Source of the DNA: Mesorhabditis belari
Taxonomy: Eukaryota; Nematoda; Chromadorea; Rhabditida; Rhabditidae
Reading direction: 5' to 3'
Length of the DNA: 64,000 nt
NCBI GenBank assembly: GCA_958450365.1
Contig: CAUEEP010000737.1
Coordinates: 2,531,501 to 2,595,500 of the forward strand
Shown: one piece after another, positions 47,301 through 57,623 of the stretch
Numbering within the stretch: position 1 is the first letter of the stretch
Layout: each line of letters begins with the position of its first letter
The notes under the pieces: model-generated
Told to the model about the DNA's origin: nothing
Database searches by the model: none
Seen by the model: the letters and a program-made list of their open reading frames with translations, nothing else
Position numbers and translations under genes: made by a program

Positions 47301-50300
47301 CAGCCCTTTTTAAAATTTCTTTTCTGCATAAAAGCTTTCAATCAAGTGCTATAGGGCTGGAAAATGACTCAAAAATACGACATGAGCTAACAGATTTTTG
47401 AGTCATTTTCCAGCCCTATAGCACTTGATTGAAAGCTTTTATGCAGAAAAGAAATTTTAAAAAGGGCTGTTACGCAGGAGTACGCGATGCTACTCTTTAC
47501 CCGGTCTTCTATTCGAAGAAATACGGTAAGCTTTACTTTTTTAAATATTATCTTTTAAAAATATTCAATTATCTAGTAAAGAATCAATTTTCAATCAATC
47601 AATCAATTGTTAAAAACAGAAAATTAAATTTAAATCTAAAGGTGATGGTGATCGTTCTTGTGCTTTATTTTGTGCATAAATTCATAAACACACTCTTTCT
47701 AGTGCATCGAATTCCCCATTTTCTCACTGCTGCAAGGAAAATGAAGACTCCGGTGGGCTATAGAGGGTACGTTTACATTTTCAAGCACAATGTACAAGTG
47801 AAATGTGAAAGATCAATTTTTAAAAAGTTGCAAAAGTAAAAATCATTATTCTAAAAGCTTTAGGTAAGCTAAAATTAGTGAATTAGTGAAATATAGGATG
47901 TTCAGTTTTGACGGGGAATGGATGGCTTTGAGGATCTAAACACACACAATCGCGGATTTTCGGGAAAAGAACAAACGGGAAGGAAGGGGGGGGGGGAGGA
48001 GATAACAAATATTTGATTCCAAAGAAAAAAAAAAGACAAAAACGATTTGATGAACACATTTTGTGAGTGTTTACTTAGAGAATTATGGATTTTAAAGGAT
48101 AAAGGGGAAAAAGGGGAAAAGGGAAAAAAGAAATGTGGTTAAAGATGTTGAAATGGTGTAAAATGAATTAAAAATGAATTTGATGTAAAATGAGACCAAA
48201 GTGGCTGATTGGGAATTGGGTAACTCAAGTGGTTCGCAAAATTAATCATAATATTCCAAAAAAAATAAATGAATTTTACTCAAAATTCGTATAAAACTTA
48301 TTTCTTATTGTATTTATTCATTGAATAAAAGAAAAATTTGTTTTTTTAAGATACTGAAAGTCTACGTATCATCGTTTTCCTTAAGATACTGAAAGTCTAT
48401 GTATCATTACAGTATACTTGGATAAAAAGTATTCAGCTAACTGAAAAAAAACAAAGCAATTCAATTGAACAATAGTTTTTTTCTGAAGTTAAAGGAAACT
48501 TATGAAAGTTAACTATTTAAATATAATTTAGATATATATGAATTTCTGAAAAAAACGATAACAAAAAGCGATAACAAAAAGCCAGTAACCCAGGATCGAA
48601 CCCGGGTTACAAGACTTGAAAGCCAAGCTGCTTTTGAGCTGCTAACCACTGCTAAGAAAAAGCTGCTAATCACTGCTAAGAAAAAGCTGCTAACCACATA
48701 ACCACTTGAACCAACGGTTTCTTTATCTAAAAGAGACAAACAACAAAAAATTCTAGATTAAAGTTCTAGAAAAATCTTTGAATATTTAAAATGATCAAGA
48801 TCAAGAAAAATCTTTCACATGAGAAAAAAAGATCGCATTCTTGTTTGGGGGGAATATTTGTATGAATGAATCATACCCATTTCTCCTATTTTTTTTATCC
48901 GTTTAGGAAAAGAGAACCGGTTTTTGAGTTGAAAAAAATTGTGTTTAAAGGGTTTCAACAAAAAAAATACACACAAAAAGGCACTTGTAAGGGTGAGCAA
49001 ATAAAAATCGACTAAAAGGAGCAGGGCAAAATTTTTAGATAGCCTTTCTAGGGCACAATTTGAGCCAAGCGTTAATCGTCGGCTTTGATCTAGCGGTTAG
49101 CGCGCTCGCCTATCAGTCAAGACCTTGGGGGTTCGATTCCGGTGGTTGCCAAAAGTTTTTGCTTTTTTTGAATGAAATCCAAATATTTTATGAATTTCGA
49201 GTCTTTGCCAAAAAAATTCAATTTTTGCAATAAAATCGATTTCTATGAAAAGAAGGAGGCATTCGAAATAAAAAAAATTTATTGCAAAAATCCGGGAATC
49301 TTTTTTGGCAAAGAGTCGAAATTCAAAACGAATTCACACAAAAAAAACCAAAAAAATAGGGATTCTCTTTTTCATTTTAAAAAGATATTCAATTGAACGA
49401 TTGTTTGTTTATAATTTTATCTAATTCTTTGAAATTTCACGAGTTTTTCGAGAAAGAAGTGGCAAGATTTGGCAAATTCGGTGAAACGGGGGACAACAAA
49501 AAAAAGTGAGAGAAATTTTGTTGATCCTATTTTTCGAATGAATGGTTTTTTCGAATGGTTAACATTTTTGAAAGTTCTTGAAATTTTTGAGTGAATTTTT
49601 GGGGGAAAAACGAGGATTTTTTATCTAAGGATGATAAGACGAGGGGGAATTACAACAAGGATTTGTGCCGGGTTTGCGAGGGGAAATTCTGAAGCGGCTT
49701 TCTGAAGCTATCAAAATGGAAACAGGGGTTTGTTTTCAAAAAAAGAGCTAGCTTGGATTTTTTCAAGTTTCAAACTCTCCGAGAACCTTATTGAATAAGA
49801 TGGGTTTGCTTATTTGCTTTGCTTATAAAAGGAATCTCTTATTACAACCCTCCTCGAATTATTATTTATTTTTAGGTCTACTGTGCTTCTTTCCTCTCCC
49901 CCTTCCTCTTCTAAAATGCATCTATTTTTGAAAACTTTATAATAAAGCCATTATTTTTCATTCGATCACCCTAATTTTTATATTATTTAATGAGAAATGA
50001 AAAGGTAGAGACAATGATATTAAAATTGGGCTGATCAAATGAAAAATATCAGTTTGATTACGATGATTTGCATAAAGTATGTGCTTTTTTGAAAGCTCGA
50101 GAGGACCCGAGAGGATACTGTAATAGTACAGCCGCGTAGTCGCAAATCTTTTTCGTATTTCATTTTTTTCAAAGCGCTCGTACTTTCAAAAAATGCGGCT
50201 TTGTTGTCAAAAAATAGCCCTGAATTTTAGCTATTTTTTGAAGCCTAAACGCACATTGTAGCATAAACCAGTGTCAAGAAAAACGCGTTCAAAGCTAGAC

Positions 50301-52764
50301 TACGCAACACTCCGCATCGTCATTATGGGGATAGGGTACTATTACGGTATTGACGGTAATTCGTAAAAACAATTGGATTAAAGTTTTCTAAAATACAGTA
50401 ACCCAATTGTCTGCTTTAGATTCAATAATTGAATCCAAAGACAAGACAAAAGACTAATTATCGATCTTTTTACCCCTAACCATTCATTTTTCTTCTCCAC
50501 TACTACCAATAAATTTTTTTCGGATAAAAGATGAGATAAGAAAAGGAAAATGATGACAAAAAAAAGGAAGAAAAAGGAAGAAAAAGGGACTATCAGAAAA
50601 TGGAGAGGTTGTAAGCGAAAATAAAAAGGGTTTAGGGTTTAAAATAAAAAAATATAATTTTTCTAAAGCTATACCTTTGATTGCGGGGCGTACCAGGTGG
50701 CGGCTGGTGGAGGAGAACGAGAGATCGAGTCCTGGAAGAAAATTTGAATCTGATTTTGAAAGCTTGTAAGTGTTAAACTTTAATTTTCTTCCAATATAAA
50801 GGGAGGTTATACAGAAACTGATAAGCTTATTACTGACTTTAGAAAGAAATGTAGATTCTGAAGCAAGGATATTGCAAGAGTCTTGGACTTGGGCCAGGGA
50901 TGTCCGGATCCGGACCTCTACACAAACATACAAAGAACGAAAAGACGACTACGCGACACTCCAATAGACAGTTCATAGTACTGTTGCGTAGGCGTTTAGT
51001 AGTGTCGCGTAGTCATCTTTTTGTTCTTTGTATGCTAGCGTAGAGATCCGGATCCGGACATCCCTGACTAGGACTAGGAGTAGGGGTTAGACTAGACGCC
51101 AGGTTTGGTACACTGCTTAAGGCTTAGAAAAAACATAAGGATAAGTCAGGCCTGGAAGTTAGGTTAAGCTTAAAACCAGGTCCATACCAGCTGTTGGAAT
51201 GGTGTTGACTAGTGTGTTCCTCTCAAATAAGCCATTCTCAAACACAATAACATCAAAAAGTTAAAATTACCATAGTTTTTGCATATTGATAAAATATAAG
51301 AAATAAAAATGGCAAAAATTTGGCAAAGTTTTGACAAAAAATGACAAAAAAAACTCGACAAACGATTTATATACCGGCTGACATAAAAGATATTCAGTCG
51401 TTTAACTGAATATCTTATTTGGGCAAAGTTTTTTTCAAAAGGCAAACTGCTAGCTCGAAATTTTGCTTCAACATTAGAGAGTTTTTGGACGTTTTTTGTT
51501 ATTTCACCTTTTTTTTGAACGTTTATTTAACGCATTCTTCAAATAAAAGAATTATTTAAGCAAATTTATTTAAATAATGATTTGTTTAAGAGGAACACAC
51601 TCTAGTCTTGACTTTTGATATCTTTTAAGCTTGATCTATCTTTACTTAATGTCCTTCCCGTTAAAAAAAATAGTTCAGAACATTTCAGAAGGGTAATTTC
51701 TCATGATTTACACATAAATTTAAAAAACAAACCGATCTCGGTGGATTGGTGGGCAATGGATAACCCCTGTCCGTGTACCATTCAGCCGATTTCGGATCGA
51801 TCACCAATAAAGCACATTTAAGTGGATCGGATTTGATTCGTTCAACGACCTGAAAAAAAAAGAGCATACAAAGGAATCAAAAATCTTTTATCTTTAACCT
51901 TTTTATGATTCTCTTCCAAAATACTGGCTCCATTCACGGCCACAATTCGATCACCCGTTCTCAGTCCGCTCTTCTCGGCGAGACTGCCCGCGTCGACCGT
52001 TCCTGAAAATGTTTTGAAATGTTTTTAAATGACGTAAAACATGATTTAAATTTTGTAGAATTTCCATTAATTTATCTTTTGGTATTGTCTTTTTGTCATT
52101 TTGGCATTAAATCTTTCAAATCTCACCAACAAACTGTCCTTTTCCCTTCTCGGCGTGCAAATTGTAGCCGTACTCCTGGAAAAAAAAAACATTAATTAAC
52201 ATTAACATTAACAACATTAGCATTAACATCAACTATTAATGTATGATAATATAAATTGTTTAAAATTTTCAATTTTAAGGTAGAAATATGGAGGTAGGCT
52301 AGTTTCCGCAATTTTTTTTTTGCGCAACTCGCCATAACTTTCTTTTTAAGTGAACCAAAATCATAAAGATTGACCGACTTAGAAAAAAGTTATGGCGAGG
52401 TTTCGCAAATGACCCAGTTGCGCAAAAAAAAAAATTGCGGAAACTACCCTACAAATATCTGAAAAGCTTGAAAGACTAAAATTCCGTAAATCTGAAAATT
52501 TCAGGAGTAAAAACCCTCTTTCTCGACAATGAATGAGTAAAAAAAATATTCATAATTCATAAAAACATTCATAAAAAACATTCTAACAACCGTAAATACG
52601 AATAGTACTATGTACATAGCGTACGAATAGTACTATGTTGTACATAGCGTACTATATTGATTAAATATGTTTAGTTTATTCTTCAGATTTGCTACTTTTC
52701 TCACCTGACTTTGTCGATCCTTTGTGAGAACGCAAAGACGCGGTGGTGGGCCTTCTGCAGCCAT
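41366..52764 (-). CDS. nrfl-1: NHERF-type scaffold NRFL-1: two PDZ domains and ERM-binding tail
   Basis: Fourteen exons. The start (MAAEGPPPRLCVLTKDRQSQ) lies behind an acceptor (aatattttcagaa). PDZ1 runs from PRLCVLTKD through EYGYNLHAEKGKGQFVGTVD, AGSLAEKSGLRTGDRIVAVN and VVERIKSDPLKCALLVIDP. A linker (SISRSPPPAATWYAP) leads to PDZ2: PRPRLCELKKIGPNDEFGFN, LHAEKGKGHFIGTVDVGG, LHMGQRIVGVNGELVYPN, DVVALIKRSPMHTQLLVAGE. Next come an acidic exon (43783-44057) and a Ser/Gly/Asn-rich stretch. The C-terminus EARERLRNNKRNN ... MSIEEKHRLIMNM matches the ezrin/radixin/moesin-binding tail of NHERF1. Both PDZ domains have the Y/F-G-F/Y-N-L carboxylate loop. NHERF proteins tether membrane transporters to ERM proteins and actin at apical membranes. 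Introns are packed with repeats. A distal alternative first exon is probable. Confidence 0.93.
41785..42163. mobile_element. Foldback element in the last nrfl-1 introns (379 bp)
   Basis: agacatgggcactataaact at the left is mirrored by gtagtgcccatgtct at the right. The arms continue (caaaaaatagagaatatcaa; ctaaagaaagttacagta) to a loop near 41980-42000. Arms about 160 bp. The 8-bp or TA duplication could not be confirmed. Confidence 0.8.
42439..42973. mobile_element. piggyBac-like MITE with TTAA target duplication (535 bp)
   Basis: Ends CACGTTGACGACAATG and its inverse CA-TGTCGTCAACGTG are flanked on both sides by TTAA (42435-42438, 42974-42977). TTAA target sites are the hallmark of piggyBac transposases (known). 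Inside are subterminal copies of tgtcacctgacatcaggtga (near 42510 and 42895) and a minisatellite. No transposase. Located in an nrfl-1 intron. Confidence 0.9.
42589..42792. repeat. Minisatellite of ggttccaatat / ggttccaagat units
   Basis: About 18 units of 11-12 bp (ggttcc or ggttcg/ggttca followed by aatat, aataa, aagat, gata) inside the piggyBac-like element. It keeps frames open on both strands (for example NHLGTLLEPYWN), which is not coding evidence. Confidence 0.92.
43500..43737. repeat. Direct duplication of about 115 bp in an nrfl-1 intron
   Basis: Two copies share tatagctttagc(t/c)acttatt and ttaccgtaatcatctgaaac with atttcaaaaa...cttaaaatt. The similarity is high, so the duplication is fairly recent. 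Confidence 0.75.
44986..45258. mobile_element. Foldback MITE, hAT-like, family B, copy 1 (273 bp)
   Basis: Ends GGGGTAGGCTGGTTTCCGCA and inverse, long arms meeting near 45120-45130. Flanked by a perfect 8-bp duplication caaatcta (44978-44985 and 45259-45266), as produced by hAT transposases. Family members at 52290-52452 and 58957-59190. Confidence 0.93.
45921..46160 (+). pseudogene. Relic of a Tc1/Tc3-type transposase C-terminus, partly duplicated
   Basis: From 45933 the frame reads SLDLNPIENLWGIFVRAVYK then NHRQFQDVFAFKAVI. This is the (S)PDLNPIENLWG motif with the final catalytic acid of the DDE triad, followed by the typical C-terminal helix. The preceding codons (LDW) are in another frame, so a frameshift or deletion separates them. 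The last approximately 80 bp (tcagtttcaagacgttttt onward) are tandemly duplicated at about 46085-46160. A (CAA)n run precedes it at 45893-45913. In an nrfl-1 intron. Confidence 0.8.
47244..47526. mobile_element. Near-perfect foldback element, TA-flanked (283 bp)
   Basis: Left arm ccgtatttcttcgaatagaa ... gactcaaaaat and its inverse agree over about 131 bp with only two mismatches that I can find; the loop is about 20 bp. Both ends are flanked by TA (47242-47243, 47527-47528). The similarity of the arms points to recent movement or gene conversion. Begins 50 bp inside the intron after the first PDZ2 exon (47140-47187). Confidence 0.93.
47668..47800. mobile_element. Foldback repeat of the TACTTTGTGCTC family
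   Basis: Left arm attttgtgcataaattcata, aacacactctttctagtgca; right arm gggtacgtttacattttcaa, gcacaatgtacaag. Loop of about 60 bp. Ends are the core motif of this family. Confidence 0.6.
48572..48725 (-). other. tRNA-like sequence with internal tandem repeat
   Basis: On the - strand a strong T-arm (cccgggttcgatcctgggtt) follows ttggctttcaagtcttgtaa, which may be an anticodon arm. Upstream, the D-arm-like gtggttagcagc occurs three times in a 24-bp tandem repeat (agcagctttttcttagcagtg). The result cannot fold as a normal tRNA, so it is a degenerate or SINE-like copy. Confidence 0.45.
49082..49153 (+). other. tRNA-like sequence with A and B boxes
   Basis: tgatctagcggttagcgcgc is a good A-box/D-arm and gggggttcgattccggtgg a good B-box at normal spacing, with 3' gttgcca. 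The acceptor stem (ggctttg / ggttgcc) and anticodon stem pair poorly. Probably a tRNA pseudogene or tRNA-derived repeat. Confidence 0.5.
50113..50356. mobile_element. TA-MITE, copy 4 of 6 (left end decayed)
   Basis: gatactgtaatagtacagcc at the left and ggtactattacggtattgac-gg at the right, with inner blocks gcgtagtcgcaaa, caaagcgctcgtactttc, caaaaaatagccctg and ttatgctacaatg-type sequence inverted. Right end flanked by TA. Confidence 0.82.
50895..51066. mobile_element. Foldback MITE with CAGGGATGTCCGGATCC ends (172 bp)
   Basis: Ends cagggatgtccggatccgga and inverse, inner arms acaaagaacgaaaagacgac and tagtcatctttttgttcttt. CAGGG-type ends are usual for hAT elements; the flanks acttgggc and actaggac agree at six of eight positions, a weak sign of an 8-bp duplication. 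In an nrfl-1 intron. Confidence 0.75.
52290..52452. mobile_element. Foldback MITE, hAT-like, family B, copy 2 (short, diverged)
   Basis: ggaggtaggctagtttccgc at the left and gcggaaactaccctac at the right, with inner ttgcgcaactcgccataact inverted. Clearly the same family as 44986-45258 but internally shortened; flanks share aaatat only. Confidence 0.82.
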
Positions 52765-52775
52765 TTCTGAAAATA
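52765..52775 (-). promoter_or_regulatory. Splice acceptor in front of the NRFL-1 start
   Basis: aatattttcagaaATG on the - strand. It can serve either as a trans-splice site for a spliced leader or as the acceptor for an upstream exon. Similar acceptors directly precede the starts at 5644, 11054, 11858, 18576 and 35096. Confidence 0.6.
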
Positions 52776-53136
52776 TTTAGAGACTTAGAGATTTAGAAGA
52801 CAAATAAATACTGAAGACAAATATTCAAACATAAATTGAAAACAATATTAATCTATAAGAATTTAAAGAAAAGAAAGAAAAATACAAAATCTATGAGTGA
52901 AAGTATTGATATTGAGTGAAAGATTCGCCTTTTCTTTTCGATCAGTTCTAAACCAGGTCAACCCTAAGAAAACCAGGAAAAAAAAAGAAAAAAACAACGG
53001 ATTTCTCTAGATCATTTTGGTTTATTTTTTTTGCCTGATATGATAATAGTATAAATATAATACGAAAATGAATCTGATCTCTCAGTTTAAACAAAAATTC
53101 TTCAGTAAATGCTAAATTTTCAATTGAAAGTTAGAA

Positions 53137-53226
53137 ATGAGGCTTTAGAAATGAGGCTTTGGAAATGAGGCTTTAGAAATGAGGCTTTAGAAATGAGGCT
53201 TTAGAAATGAGGTTTTGGAAATGAGG
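53137..53226. repeat. 15-bp tandem array gaaatgaggcttta/g
   Basis: Six units of gaaatgaggctttag or gaaatgaggctttgg with single-base variants, in the region upstream of the main nrfl-1 start. Confidence 0.9.
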
Positions 53227-53559
53227 GAGAAATTTAGCTGGAAAAAAGTCTTTGATCTGAGTTGAATGAGTGATAATAGCATCTTTTAAATCTAATACTG
53301 GAATTGATTTGAATACCTTCCTAGTACCAGTATATGAAAACAAATAAGACAAGCAAACAAAGCAAACAAGGCAGAAAAGTTAAGCCTAGTCTTTGGTTTA
53401 ACTAGGCTTTTGTGTTAAAGCCAGCACTGAAACCAAGCCAGACAAGGGTCCAAAAATTGATCTAAATGTTGATCTAATTGAAATTGATTGATAAATTGAT
53501 CTAATTGATCTAAAATTTCGAGCCTGGGTCATAAAAAGTTCTTGAGTTCATCAGAATCT

Positions 53560-53730
53560 AAAGCTAACTTACTAGTCTTACTAGTAGAGTACTAAAGCTA
53601 ACTTACTAGTTTAGAGTACTAAAGATAACTTACTAGCTTTGAGTACTAAAGCTAACTTACTAGTTTAGAGTACTAAACCTAACTTACTAGTCTTACTAGT
53701 AGAGTACTAAAGCTAACTTACTAATTTAGA
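53560..53730. repeat. Tandem array of ctaaagctaacttactagt units
   Basis: About six irregular units of 27-44 bp, each with taaagctaacttactagt and gagtacta. Upstream of the main nrfl-1 start. Confidence 0.85.
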
Positions 53731-54191
53731 ACAAACGTTCTTGAAAGTCTAATATTTTTTTTTAAATTAAACATTTTATGACTTAAAAACGTTAAAAAAT
53801 CTCTACTTTTGGTTAAAATTTAAAAATAAAACCTACTTGAAAAGAAGAAAAAAAAGAAGTCACTATCAAAAGTGTGCCTATCAATTCAACGTGTCACGTA
53901 TTCTCAAAAAAGATTGAAGTGGAAAGGAGTGGAAAGGATTCTATTCTTTTTGGGGAAATTTTTGGTGAAATTTTTGGTGAAAGAATCGTTATCAGTTTCC
54001 CCCCCCCCCCATAATCACTTCAAAAATTGCTTCTTTCCAACAAGCTTTTGGGAGGAATTAGATCCACCAAAATTGCCAAAATTGCCCCTTTCTTTTCCCG
54101 AATCATCTAAAGCAAAAAAAGACAAAGAGTTTTGTTCGATTTCAATTCGAAATTCAACATTCATTCATTCCAAAAACAGTTCTCTAACCAA

Positions 54192-54535
54192 TCGAACGAA
54201 CGAACGAACGAACGAACGAACGAACGAACGAACCAACCACCCAACCAACCAACCACCCAACCAACCAACCAACCAACCAACCACCCAACCAACCAACCAA
54301 CCAACCACCCAACCAACCACCCAACCAACCAACCAACCAACCAACCAACCACCCAACCAACCAACCACCCAACCAACCACCCAACCAACCAACCACCCAC
54401 CCAACCAACCAACCAACCACCCAACCAACCAACCAATCAACCACCCAACCAACCACCCAACCAACCAACCAACCACCCAACCAACCACCCAACCAACCAA
54501 CCAACCACCCAACCAACCAACCACCCAACCAACCA
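54192..54535. repeat. Tetranucleotide array: (GAAC)n then (CCAA/CCAC)n
   Basis: A short cgaa/gaac run (54192-54232) passes into about 300 bp of ccaa with interspersed ccac. The C-rich strand lies on +. It is not the nematode telomere repeat (ttaggc). It opens long frames on both strands ([16 protein letters not shown]), which are artefacts of composition. Confidence 0.97.
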
Positions 54536-55194
54536 ACTTAAACCAATCGAACTCTTTCATTTACAGCAATAAAAAAACCCTCATCGATTTACTTTTAAGA
54601 ACAATTACAACTAGAAACTAGAATTACAATATTTAAAGTATTTTGTGCGCTAAAAACTCATAAACAGACTCTCTTTAGTGCATTGAAATCAGAAAAATGA
54701 GGAATTGTGTGCGCGAGAAAGAGAGCATTTAGTCGCGAGCACATCTGAATCTCTAACAACATCTCAATAGATTTCCGATCAATTACCCAAATGAGATAAA
54801 GAGATAAAGATGTCAATTAGAAAAAGAATAATTAAATATTGGAATTGTTTTAACAACCAGATCAATAACTAGATATCATTTTAGGAAAATGTAAATATGA
54901 AAAGTTTTTGAAATTTTCCATTCAAAACCCTCGGGAGTGGAAAGGAAAGAGGCAAAGGCAAAGGGGAAAGAAAATAATCGGATTTTGTCCTTTTCGAACC
55001 CAATTCTCTGACTGTCGGAAAAGAGAATACCATTGTGGAGCTTCGAGAATCGCAAATGCGAATAGAAAACGGGGAGAAATGAGACAAAACATGAAGATGA
55101 ACAAATCCTCGTGTCTTTCTTTTGTTTACCCTTTTTCCAGTAAGCTTTACGACTTAACATTCCAAGAAAGCACAAAGAAAACTTAAAATTTTTG

Positions 55195-56070
55195 AAAGAA
55201 TATCGATTGAAGCTCAGAAAATGAAAAAATCTAGCTTAGTGAGGGTTAGGGAGCTTAGGGATTAGTTTAGTTTAGGGATTAGCTTAGGGAATTACGTGAT
55301 AAAGATTCAATTAGGCATCTCCTACAGTAAATTCAACTAAAGAAATCTGCCATGAAATCTAGAAATCAGAATCTCACTTAATCATTGCCTAATTGCTCAA
55401 AAAATCTAAACGCATTTCATCTGGCGCATCGAATTCTCATTTTTCTCCACTGAAATAGCTAATTTCTACAAAAGAAAACGAAGAATTCAGTGCGCCAGAA
55501 GGGTTTTGTTTAGAGCGAAAAGTACACTTGAGAAAGTGATGAGGTAAATAACTAAATATCGATTCGAGCTCAGAAAATGAAAAAATCTAGCTTAGTGAGC
55601 TTAGGGATAAAGGTAAATTGCGTGATAAAGATTTAACTAAGCATTTCCAACAGTACTTTTCCTACAATTCCTACAATTCAACTAAAGAAATCTACTATCA
55701 AATCTAGAAATAAGAATCTCATTTAATCATTGCCTAATTTTGCCTAATTGCTCAAAAAATCTAAACGCAGGCGCACTGGATTCTTATTTGAATAGCTACT
55801 TTGAATAGACTGAATAGCTAATTTCTATGAAAGAAAACGAAGAATTGTGTTTAGAGCCCAGTGCACCAGAAGGGTTTTGTTTAGAGCCCAGTGCACCAGA
55901 AGGATTGTGTTTAGAGCCCAGTGCACCAGAAGGGTTTTGTTTAGAGCCCAGTGCACCAGAAGGATTGGGTTTAGAGCCCAGTGCGCCAGAAGGATTGGGT
56001 TTAGAGCCCAGTGCGCCAGAAGGATTGTGTTTAGAGCAAAAAGGAACACTTGAGAAAGTGATGAGGTAAA
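55195..56070. repeat. Segmental tandem duplication (about 360 bp) in which a 30-bp unit has expanded
   Basis: Block 1 (about 55195-55555) and block 2 (from about 55556) share cagaaaatgaaaaaatctag, cgtgataaag, atctagaaat, aatcattgcctaattgctca and aaaatctaaacgca. Block 1 ends with one copy of gtgcgccagaagggttttgt-ttagagc, while block 2 has 6.5 units of the 30-bp repeat (55844-56037; agagcccagtgcaccagaag core). Both then continue with cttgagaaagtgatgaggta. The unit is part of the right arm of the TACTTTGTGCTC foldback family. Confidence 0.88.
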
Positions 56071-56619
56071 TGACTAAAATTTTACAAAAAAAAAGATTCA
56101 AACTTTAGAATTTCAAGACAAAAACGATAAAGTAAAAAGGAAAACATAAAGTAAACATAAAGTAAACATAACAACATAAAGTAAAAAGGAAAAACATTGA
56201 CCTAATCATGAAATTGGCAAAGAAAATAGTGATAAAAGAAACCCGATTTTGGAGTGATTGTGTGTGTAAAAAAAGCGCATTTCCGCAAATTCTCATGAGA
56301 AAATTGATAGATAATGATTGAAAAATCGAGAAAAGAAAGGAAAAGAAAGGAAAAGAAAGGAAAAGAAAGGAAATAAAGAAAAATTTTGTCTCATTGAAGC
56401 TTTTCTTTTTTGTTTTCTTTTTCTCACCCTTCCAATAACTCAAACCGGACTTCAGAAAAAGGGAATCGTTTTTTTTTGCCCACAAGTTGAAGGTCAAAGA
56501 ATTTTTTGACAAAATGTTTAGATTCAGTACACCAGAAAGGGTGTGTTTCTAAAATTTGGGCACAAAGTACACGCAGAATGTTGTGTAATTACTGTAATTA
56601 ATTACTTGGTGGAATTTGT

Positions 56620-56960
56620 GCTTGAAATTGTGAACGCATCTCTTCTGGCGCACTACATTTAACGAATTGCTTTTGGGAATTAGCTGCTTATCAGAAAAGA
56701 GATTGGCGGATCTTTTCCTTTATTTTCTTTTATAACGTTTTCCCTGTGCTAGAAGATATGCGTTTGCAAATTCTCGACTACAAAGTACACCCAATGAATG
56801 GCCGCTTTTGGATGATTTTGAGAGTAAAAGGTGTTTAAATGTGTAAAAGGTGTAAACGCATCCTTTCTAGTGCACTGAAATCCCTATTTTTCTTAGATTA
56901 TCGCAAAAAAAATGAAGAATTCAGTGCACCATGAAATGTGGGTTTACAAGAGAAAACATC
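56620..56960. mobile_element. Cluster of TACTTTGTGCTC-family foldback repeats
   Basis: Two adjacent copies: arms ttgaaattgtgaacgcatct / gctagaagatatgcgtttgc with ctacaaagtacac (56620-56795), and aaacgcatcctttctagtgc / gaattcagtgcaccatgaaa (56845-56950). Spacers contain aatgaagaattc and calls to atttttct, as elsewhere in the family. Confidence 0.65.
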
Positions 56961-57064
56961 TAAACTATTGTCTTCAAGAAAATCAATCAAAACTCAAATT
57001 TAATTAAAAATTATCAATAAAAGACATAAACTACCGTACTAGATATAATATTTAATATAATATA

Positions 57065-57325
57065 CCGTAAATACTGTAATAGTACGCCACCCCCATAATG
57101 ACGGTGCGGAGTGTTGCGTAGTCTAGCTTTGAACGAGTTTTTCTTGGCACTCGTTTATGCTACAATGCTCGTTTAAGTATCAAAAAATAGCCCTGAATTT
57201 CAGCTATTTTTCGATACCGTATTTTTTGAAAGCACGAGTGCTTTGAAAAAAAATGAAATACTAAAAAAAACTTTTGCGACTACGCGACTGTACGAGGGGG
57301 TGGGGTACTATTAAAGTATTTACAG
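57065..57325. mobile_element. TA-MITE, copy 5 of 6
   Basis: Starts ccgtaaatactgtaatagta after TA and ends tactattaaagtatttacag before TA. Its right flank is the same as the right flank of copy 1 at 30.8 kb (tgtatttcttatctctattc), while its left flank (aatataatata) is not. Confidence 0.9.
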
Positions 57326-57623
57326 TATGTATTTCTTATCTCTATTCTTTAGTCATTGTCGATTGTTTGGGAACCACCGGAGGATCTTTTCCTTCTCAAT
57401 CCAGTGGCTAACAAAAGGGAAAGTCGATTCGATTTTGTGAGTTTTTGTTCTTCTAATGGTTATGTTTTCTAATACTTTCTAAAATTGTTTCCTAATTACG
57501 TAGCTAGCTTAGCTATCAGTCTAGCTAGCTTAGCTACTCTAGTCAAATCTATAACTATATATAACTCAGTATTCTGATTAAATCTTACAATTAAGCCTTG
57601 TTATATATAAGCAATGTTTCCTA
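57326..57623 (+). pseudogene. Duplicated exon 2 and intron 1 piece of the nested peptide gene
   Basis: 57353-57436 equals exon 2 of the peptide gene (SLSIVWEPPEDLFLLNPVAN, KRESRFDF) with both splice sites; the only differences I see are two bases in one codon (cta to ttg, both Leu). 57452-57623 equals 30369-30604, part of intron 1, joined directly after the exon. Exons 1 and 3 are not present here, so it is probably not a functional gene. The order exon 2 then intron 1 is the reverse of the source order. Confidence 0.9.

Noticed and set aside
47429..47839. 136-residue frame starting MKAFMQKRNFKKGCYAGVRD
   Set aside because: The same peptide start occurs on the opposite strand because the region is a palindromic element; it is not a gene.
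54192..54535. Interstitial telomere repeats
   Set aside because: The unit is CCAA/CCAC, not the TTAGGC repeat typical of nematode telomeres.
54161..54572. Long open frames rich in TNQP or GWLVGW on both strands
   Set aside because: They arise from the (CCAA/CCAC)n array, which has no stop codons in any frame; no splice or start context supports them.
55825..56101. LEPSAPEGFC/SGALGSKPN repeat proteins
   Set aside because: A 30-bp tandem array open in several frames; the single-copy sister block shows that it is an expanded non-coding motif.
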